The translations under genes and the position numbers were made by a program. Shown piece after piece: positions 57,801 to 64,000 of a stretch of DNA of 64,000 nt; within the stretch, counting starts at the first letter, position 1; every line of letters starts with the position of its first letter. The notes beneath the pieces were generated by a model. The model saw only the letters and a program-made list of their open reading frames with translations. It did not search any database and was not told the DNA's origin. Source of the DNA: Apostichopus japonicus (lineage: Eukaryota > Echinodermata > Holothuroidea > Aspidochirotida > Stichopodidae); assembly GCF_037975245.1 (NCBI RefSeq), contig NC_092564.1, positions 27,946,984 to 28,010,983 of the forward strand, written 5' to 3'.

Positions 57801-58239
57801 CTGGAGCAACGGTTTACTTGAATAAATTAACAACTCAACTGGAGCAAACTAAATATAAAATATAAAGCATAATTTACTTACAAGTCACAAGCTCACTACA
57901 TATGAATCAAACGTACTCACTCGCTCACAAGTCTTGGCCGATCAACCATCCGTACTCACTGCCTCATTCATAAGCTCTGCCAAATCTTTTCATACACAAG
58001 AAAGTTCTATCACACCACACGCACACACTCACACCAGATGCACTCACGCACCACAAACAGCGCGCCGCGCCTGATACGTTTGAAACCTCTGTTACGTAAT
58101 TAAACAGCGATGCGTCGCTTACAAGCGCACCATAGCCTAACGCTACACTATATACATGTACGCCCACACAAGAATACGCCTATCGTTACAATCGCTCATT
58201 TACACATAGAAAGCCCAAAACACAAGGTATTGTCCAAGA

Positions 58240-58660
58240 CACAGATGATAGGGATGACATGGATGATGACAGCTATGACACCAGAGAAAGCACTGCTTTC
58301 ATGTTCATCCATCAGACCAGCCAGCAACAACTGCTTTTAAAGCGTTATAGAGACATGGTACTCATTGATGCCACCCACAAGACCACAAAATGTGCTCTGC
58401 CTGTTCTTGGTATTTGTGAGGACCAAGGTTGGTTATAGTCCTGTGGCTGAATTCATCACAGAGAATGAAACAACTGTTGTGATAACAGAGGCCCTTGACA
58501 TAATCAAAGATGGAACCTTGAATGGAACCCCAAGTTCTTCATGCTTGACTATTCCGAACAAGAATACCAAGCACTGCATGCAGTGTTTCCAGGTACACAG
58601 AAGTTTTTATATGCCTTTCAAATGGAACAGGCATGGTTGCATTGGAGCAAGGAAAGTAAG
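58240..58660 (+). pseudogene. Degenerate MULE transposase fragment
   Basis: Reading frames change at least twice. Segments are LKRYRDMVLIDATHKTT (first catalytic Asp region), VGYSPVAEFITENETT, then FMLDYSEQEYQALHAVFP (second Asp region) and FQMEQAWLHW, which occupies the place of the usual FH-x-AW block. These are the hallmark blocks of the MULE domain found in animal Mutator-like elements and ZSWIM-type relatives. It cannot give a functional protein as it stands. The rest of the transposase is not recognisable. Confidence 0.72.
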
Positions 58661-59344
58661 TTAACTCAACCCTACACAAAGTTATTAGTACTTTTCTTTT
58701 TAAAATTTTTTAGCAAAGCCGCACAGCAAGAGGTTCCTAGTTTGATTCCTGGTCATTGCACCTGTGTTATGTCCTTATGCAAAGCATATATGATCTCTTT
58801 GCCGACAAAGTTGGTGAAGAGGGGACATAACACCGATACTGTTCATCTGTTCATTTGTCTGTTGGTCCATTTGTCTCTCTGTATGTTCACACGTTAGCCG
58901 TCCTTCTGTATGTAAATCTGTCAGATCAACCTCCACAAAGCGTCTGGAAAAGAAGTAAAGAAAAACAATAGTGTCAATAGAATGGAGTGGAAATATAATA
59001 GACTTTAATAACATTTGATTTGGTTAATAGGTAAGCCCTATTTGGTGTCTATGGGAAAAAAGTTGTGCATGTTTCTTTTAGAAACTTATGTCAGACTAAA
59101 ATAAAGGCTAGGTGTGTTGAATTGCAATAGAGTGAGTAAAGGTTGTAATTAAGGTTGGACTGACTAAATGGTTAGAAGTATATTTGGTAGATCAGTGGAT
59201 GGCAAAAGGTGGGTGGGGTTAGTAGGTGAATGAATGGAGGTATGTGAATGGTGTGTTAGATGAATTGGGTATGGTAGATTAATGGGGCACAGTGAGGAAT
59301 AAAGCATTGGATTAATGGAGCATGGGAAGTGAATGAATGATGAC

Positions 59345-61080
59345 TTGGTATTACATTCTGAGGGTTTCACTGAGGTTAGTGTCAAGGTGTTTCGACAACA
59401 CAGCTTGTTGAGGCTAGTTTCAAGGTGTTTCGACAACAATACTTGGTAATGCATTCTGAGGGTTTCAATGAGGCTATAGTGTCAAGGTGTTTCAACAACA
59501 CAGCTAGTTGAGGCTAGTGTCAAGGTGTTTCGACAACAAAACTTTGTATTGCATTCTGAGGGGTTTCACTGAGGTTAGTGTCAAGGTGTTTCGACAACAC
59601 AGCTAGTTGAAGTAGTTTCAAGGTGTTTCGACAACAATACTTGGTAATGCATTCTGAGGGTTTAATTGAGGTTAGTGTCAAGGTGTTTCGACAACAGAGC
59701 TAGCTCAGCTAGGCTAGGTTCAAGGTGTTTCGACAACAAAACTTGGTATTGCATTCTGAGGGTTTCACTGAGATTAGTGTCAAGGTGTTTCGACAACGCA
59801 GCTAGTTTAGGCTAGTTTTAGGGTGTTCTGACAACAAAGAGATTAGTGTCAAGGTGTTTCGACAACGCAGCTAGTTTCAGGGTGTTTCGACAACTCAGCT
59901 AGTTGGTCAAGGTGTTTCGATAACGCAACTAGTTGAGACTAGGTTCAAGGTGTTTCGACAACAAAGAGATTAGTGTCAAGGTGTTTCGACAACGCAGCTA
60001 GTTGAGGCTAGTTTGAAGGTGTTTTGACAACAAAACTTGGTATTGCATTCTGAGGGGTTTCACTGAGGTTAGTGTCAAGGTGTTTCGACAACACAGCTAG
60101 TTGAAGTAGTTTCAAGGTTTTTCGACAACAATACTTGGTAATGCATTCTGAGGGTTTAATTGAACTAGTGTCAAGGTGTTTCGACAACAGAGCTAGCTCA
60201 GCTAGGCTAGGTTCAAGGTGTTTCGACAACAAAACTTGGTATTGCATTCTGAGGGTTTCACTGAGATTAGTGTCAAGGTGTTTCGACAATGCAGCTAGTT
60301 TAGGCTAGTTTTAGGGTGTTCTGACAACAAAGAGATTAGTGTCAAGGTGTTTCGACAACGCAGCTAGTTTCAGGGTGTTTCGACAACGCAGCTAGTTGGT
60401 CAAGGTGTTTCGATAACGCAGCTAGTTGAGACTAGGTTCAAGGTGTTTCGACAACAAAGAGATTAGTGTCAAGGTGTTTCGACAACGCAGCTAGTTGAGG
60501 CTAGTTTGAAGGTGTTTTGACAACAAAACTTGGTATTGCATTCTGAGGGGTTTCACTGAGGTTAGTGTCAAGGTGTTTCGACAACACAGCTAGTTGAAGT
60601 AGTTTCAAGGTGTTTCGACAACAATACTTGGTAATGCATTCTGAGGGTTTAATTGAGGTTAGTGTCAAGGTGTTTCGACAACAGAGCTAGCTCAGCTAGG
60701 CTAGGTTCAAGGTGTTTCGACAACAAAACTTGGTATTGCATTCTGAGGGTTTCACTGAGATTAGTGTCAAGGTGTTTCGACAACGCAGCTAGTTTCAGGG
60801 TGTTTCGACAACGCAGCTAGTTGGTCAAGGTGTTTCGATAACGAAGCTAGTTGAGACTAGGTTCAAGGTGTTTCGACAACAAAGAGATTAGTGTCAAGGT
60901 GTTTCGACAACGCAGCTAGTTGAGGCTAGTTTGAAGGTGTTTTGACAACAAAACTTGGTATTGCATTCTGAGGGGTTTCACTGAGGTTAGTGTCAAGGTG
61001 TTTCGACAACACAGCGAGTTGAGGCTAGTTTCAGGGTGTTTCGACAACAAAACTTGGTATTGCATTCTGAGGGTTTCACC
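59345..61080 (+). repeat. Higher-order tandem array of the MULE terminal-repeat motif
   Basis: About 30 copies of GTGTTTCGACAAC plus some ten variants are spaced about 30-60 bp apart. They are embedded in GAGGTTAGTGTCAAGG and CAGCTAGTTGAGGCTAG, which closely resemble the TIR. Landmark GCATTCTGAG blocks reveal a higher-order period of about 493 bp (59551, 60045, 60538), then a shortened unit (60963). Orientation matches the left TIR and is opposite to the adjacent right TIR. Confidence 0.9.
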
Positions 61081-61509
61081 AGGACACAGTGATTCAAACA
61101 CTTGGAATTCCATGAAGGGTGTTTCGACACCACATCACAGACACAGTGATTCAGACACCTGGTACAGCGCACTGAGTGTTTCGTGTACCATCTTTACCTA
61201 GGGCCTAGATCTGAGGGTTTCGCTTACCTTAGTGATGCAAACAGTTAGTACCGCACACTGAATGTTTCGTTTTCCATCATTTGTTGACTTGATTTTATGC
61301 ATTTCGTTTTAAAAATGCTCTAAAAGTAACTAGCATCTTCATCTCTATCCCCAACACATCCCAAAACTCCACAATACGATCAGCGAATCTGAAACGGAAG
61401 TGACGTTAGAGGTCACCTAGCTGTGTTGTCGAAACACCTTGGAACTAACCTCAGCCGCTGCATGTATTTGCGATGAAATCAAAACTTCGACCAAACACAC
61501 AACCATAAA

Positions 61510-62901
61510 ATGGAATTCGACACTTTCATAAAAAGGAAGGGGAAACACTTCGAATGCGAAATATGTGGAAACAGGTTGGCAACAGGTATATCAGGAATAA
61601 ACCTTATGTCAATGCTTCTGTCTTTGGGAGATGGTTATCTTCCCGTTTGTATTAAGTCGGATGGTTTGGTGCACTTGATTTAATCCCATATTATCGTTGG
61701 TAGCATTTGTGCGAAACAGCCTACAGTAGCTGATACTGTGACATTTGCCAAGTATTTAGTATAAGTTAGGTTTAGTTGGCTCGCAAAGAATGTCACGCAA
61801 TATGTTTGGACACTTGGAGAGATACTGCAGGAATAAAGGTGTCGGAAGAAAGCATCCTGGTGCATGCTTTATTCAATTTCTCCATGATCCTAAACTATAA
61901 CCAGGTCTGCTGTATAGACCCAACTATAGCACGCAGTATCATGGAAAAGTTTCTTGAGATTATGTAATCGACCTGCCTTGGTCATAAAATGACTTCCTTT
62001 TACCAAATAGTCTGCATTGCCTGCCACATATTTTTGCTTGTATGAGGGTCTAGGTGTGACACTGTATGATTAAATTCACTGTAGACATAAATGTATTTCC
62101 ACACAGTGTTTACACAAAGAAAAGAGCCTAGTGGTGTTAAGAAGATATGCAGGCTTTTTGTAAAGCCTGAGTTCGATTTACAGCCGTGGCAGGTCGATTA
62201 TGTAATCACAAAACTTACCTAGCTATAGCGTGATATAATTTGAGCCAATAAAGTAGATTTTTAATAGCCTATTCTGTTCACCTTAGCGTGGTAGAACTTT
62301 ATGATTTCTATGACTGGTATAATTTGTGAAACTACTTCGGTTTTAAACAGGGGAGCCCCTTTATATCTCAAAATTCATCCTTATCAATTTTCAAGTTGTA
62401 TAGGTACAATTTATGGTGGCCACTATGTAGTGTATGTTGTAAGCTTTGAGACTCTGCTTGGGGACCTCCTTCCATCCCCAACACCCCCCCCCCCAACCCA
62501 TTCCCCTACAAATTAAGGATGTAAAGCTTGGTGAAGTAAATGACATATTATCCAGAGTTGTCAGCTTTTAGTCTTGGCCAAGCAAACGTCTTGCCCATTT
62601 TACAGAATATCGTTTTAATATCATAGTCAGTGTTTAGTGATTGGATGGTCACAGATGTGTTGAGTTTTTAGACAAAACGTTCCAATGTTTAGTTTTCTAC
62701 TTCTTCTCAGGTCAGTGTGTGACTGATCATATGAAAGGCAAGAAACATCGCAGACTTGTTAACTTGAAGATTACCAGAGAGGAGCAAACAGAAAGAAGTA
62801 TTTTTGTTGGTAATTTACGAAGGACCAATTCAGAGTTAGAACTCATGGGACATTTCAATAAATTTGGACCCATATCAAGGATAATCATCGATAAGGAAAA
62901 G
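61510..62901 (+). CDS. TUT1: Second TUT1 gene, first two coding exons (partial)
   Basis: Exon 1 61510-61585 (76 nt) and exon 2 62711-62901 (191 nt) match exons 1-2 of the minus-strand TUT1 in length, phase and splice sites. They encode the C2H2 finger and the RRM start (SIFVGNL). No frame damage is visible. Exon 3 would lie just beyond 64000, so it cannot be told whether the gene is complete. Its upstream sequence is separated from the ATG by the MULE, whose right end is 53 bp before the start codon, so its expression may be altered. Confidence 0.85.
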
Positions 62902-64000
62902 GTAACTTTATTTATAATGGTGGCTCTTGTTATTTTAGCAGAAAGTGCACTCCCTACAACTCTGCAAAGTTCTGTAATTTTTGGACAGCAAATAGTTCAC
63001 ATTGTTTCAAGGAAAAAGGCATACCGTCTTTCATTGACAAAATGTGACAAAAATATTTCTTCCTCAAACATATTTCAGGAAAAAATCAGGGAATAATTTA
63101 ATGTTCAAATATTGTTTAATAGTTATTGAAGTCTCTGAATTTTGTCTAATTACAAATTTACTATTGTTCCTTGTGTGTAAAACTGCTATATCTTTGCATT
63201 TGATAGCATTGTGCCATATTGTACACTTTGCGTTGCAATACTATATAAATTATCCCCTGTTCATTTATGTTTACCAAAACTTTCTGATTGCAATCCTTCA
63301 ATACCCATGTCTTGTTGTTAAGTTTCTCATTAATTTGGGGTGAATGGGGGTTGCTTGAAAATGTTTCAGACATGGATATTCATTCACCAAAAGTGATTAG
63401 CATGGCCGATTTGCCTAAGTTTTGCAACTTTTACGATTATTTGCCATGCATGGCAGGTCATGTGCAATAATAAGTGATGATTTCGTTACAGAAAATTCAT
63501 GTAAAGGAAGTTTTAAATAGCAAGTTCAGGGCTCTTTCATTAAAACTATACAAGAAAAGAAGGGGAAAATAATTCTGATAACTTCACTGACTGAATGTTA
63601 GCCAGTTGTGTTACAATAGGTGGCTGGACTGGATCTGTGCTTACTTTTGAACCTTTTTTTGTCATGCTCAATTTTCATTCACATAATTCTTGTATTTATA
63701 AGGTAATATGATGGAATTGTCTTTAGAAGGACTTACTTCTCTTCTGTAATTAGAAAATGTGGAAATTTTGGATATTTCTACTGTGGATATAATCACTCAA
63801 CATACACAGTTTGCTGGAACTAGTTACCTCGATACCAGAAAACAAAACATTAAACAAACCTCCCCCAAAGAATATATATATATATTCTTTGTGATCCCAA
63901 CAAACACAAGCAAGTGTTTGTTGGGATCAAGGGCAAGTTGTTGGGATCAGGAGCAAGTGCAATTAATGTTTCAAGATGTTTTTGGTGTGCAACGAGTGTA
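62902..64000 (+). other. TUT1 copy 2 intron 2, running off the window
   Basis: Homologous to 27965-29039 in reverse. Near 63885-63960 it has a small palindrome (GAATATATATATATATTC) and extra TGTTGGGATCA repeats not present in the left arm. Confidence 0.75.

Larger units (their letters stand above)
54844..61456. mobile_element. Mutator-like (MULE) DNA transposon, 6.6 kb
   Basis: The left end starts GGCTGAGGTTAGTTCCAAGG and the right end is its inverted repeat. About 33 bp are identical, followed by a diverged stretch and a shared ACTTCCGTTT, giving TIRs of about 65 bp. A 10-bp target duplication flanks it. A decayed MULE-type transposase lies at 58240-58660. A large internal array made of the TIR motif occupies 59345-61080. 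A truncated GGCGTAACCAGAGG MITE-like end lies near 55266. The insertion lies between TUT1 copy 2's upstream sequence and its start codon. Confidence 0.88.
54675..64000 (+). repeat. Inverted duplication, right arm, split by a MULE
   Basis: 54675-54843 and 61457-64000 together form the reverse complement of 27965-30425. The intervening 54844-61456 is a transposon absent from the left arm. The arm continues past the window edge. Confidence 0.9.

Noticed and set aside
59345-61080. CRISPR-like regular repeat array
   Set aside because: The context is eukaryotic, spacers are not unique but part of a higher-order repeat, and the repeat equals the terminal repeat of the surrounding transposon.

Overview
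The window is eukaryotic nuclear DNA. Genes are split by GT-AG introns, intergenic DNA is AT-rich, and transposons and microsatellites are abundant. The host is probably a marine invertebrate deuterostome, with an echinoderm as the best guess. That guess rests mainly on a Ty3/gypsy element with the Gmr1-type gene order, a group described from deuterostomes. It is an inference, not a species call.

Two host gene families are present. (1) TUT1, a U6 snRNA-specific terminal uridylyltransferase (speckle-targeted poly(A) polymerase), lies on the minus strand. It has eight coding exons from 30205 down to 7632, which join in frame to 796 codons plus a stop. (2) UBE2Z, the UBA6-dependent ubiquitin/FAT10-conjugating E2, is present as two tandem plus-strand copies of seven coding exons each (33621-39412 and 45104-49975). 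Both are open, keep the catalytic Cys, and end in an acidic repeat tail. A second TUT1 gene starts on the plus strand at 61510; its first two coding exons are present and the rest lies beyond the window. The layout is therefore TUT1(-) / UBE2Z(+) / UBE2Z(+) / TUT1(+): a divergent TUT1-UBE2Z pair followed by a tandem UBE2Z duplicate and an inverted TUT1 duplicate.

Region by region. 1-7.6 kb: no confident gene; one possible exon, a copy of the TUT1-upstream region and a TIR element. 7.6-30.2 kb: TUT1, with introns carrying tandem repeats, two hAT-like elements (15388-15747 and 16053-18847) and a complete LTR retrotransposon (19512-26483, 5-bp target duplication, LTRs about 99% alike). 30.7-39.6 kb and 39.7-50.2 kb: the two UBE2Z units, with unit-specific insertions including two hAT-like elements that have 8-bp target duplications in unit 2. 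50-54.6 kb: mostly unrecognised sequence plus a LINE 3' remnant. 54.8-61.5 kb: a 6.6-kb Mutator-like (MULE) DNA transposon inserted in the second TUT1 promoter, with a 10-bp target duplication. It has a decayed transposase and a large internal array built from its own terminal repeat. 61.5-64 kb: start of the second TUT1 gene.

The most unusual signal is a type I hammerhead-ribozyme-like motif in intron 4 of both UBE2Z copies (37086-37136 and 47491-47541), in the sense orientation and next to a long GAT/GGT array. Each copy carries a different apparent lesion. Other points of interest are the Gmr1-type domain order with a SCAN-like capsid segment, and the amplified terminal-repeat array inside the MULE.
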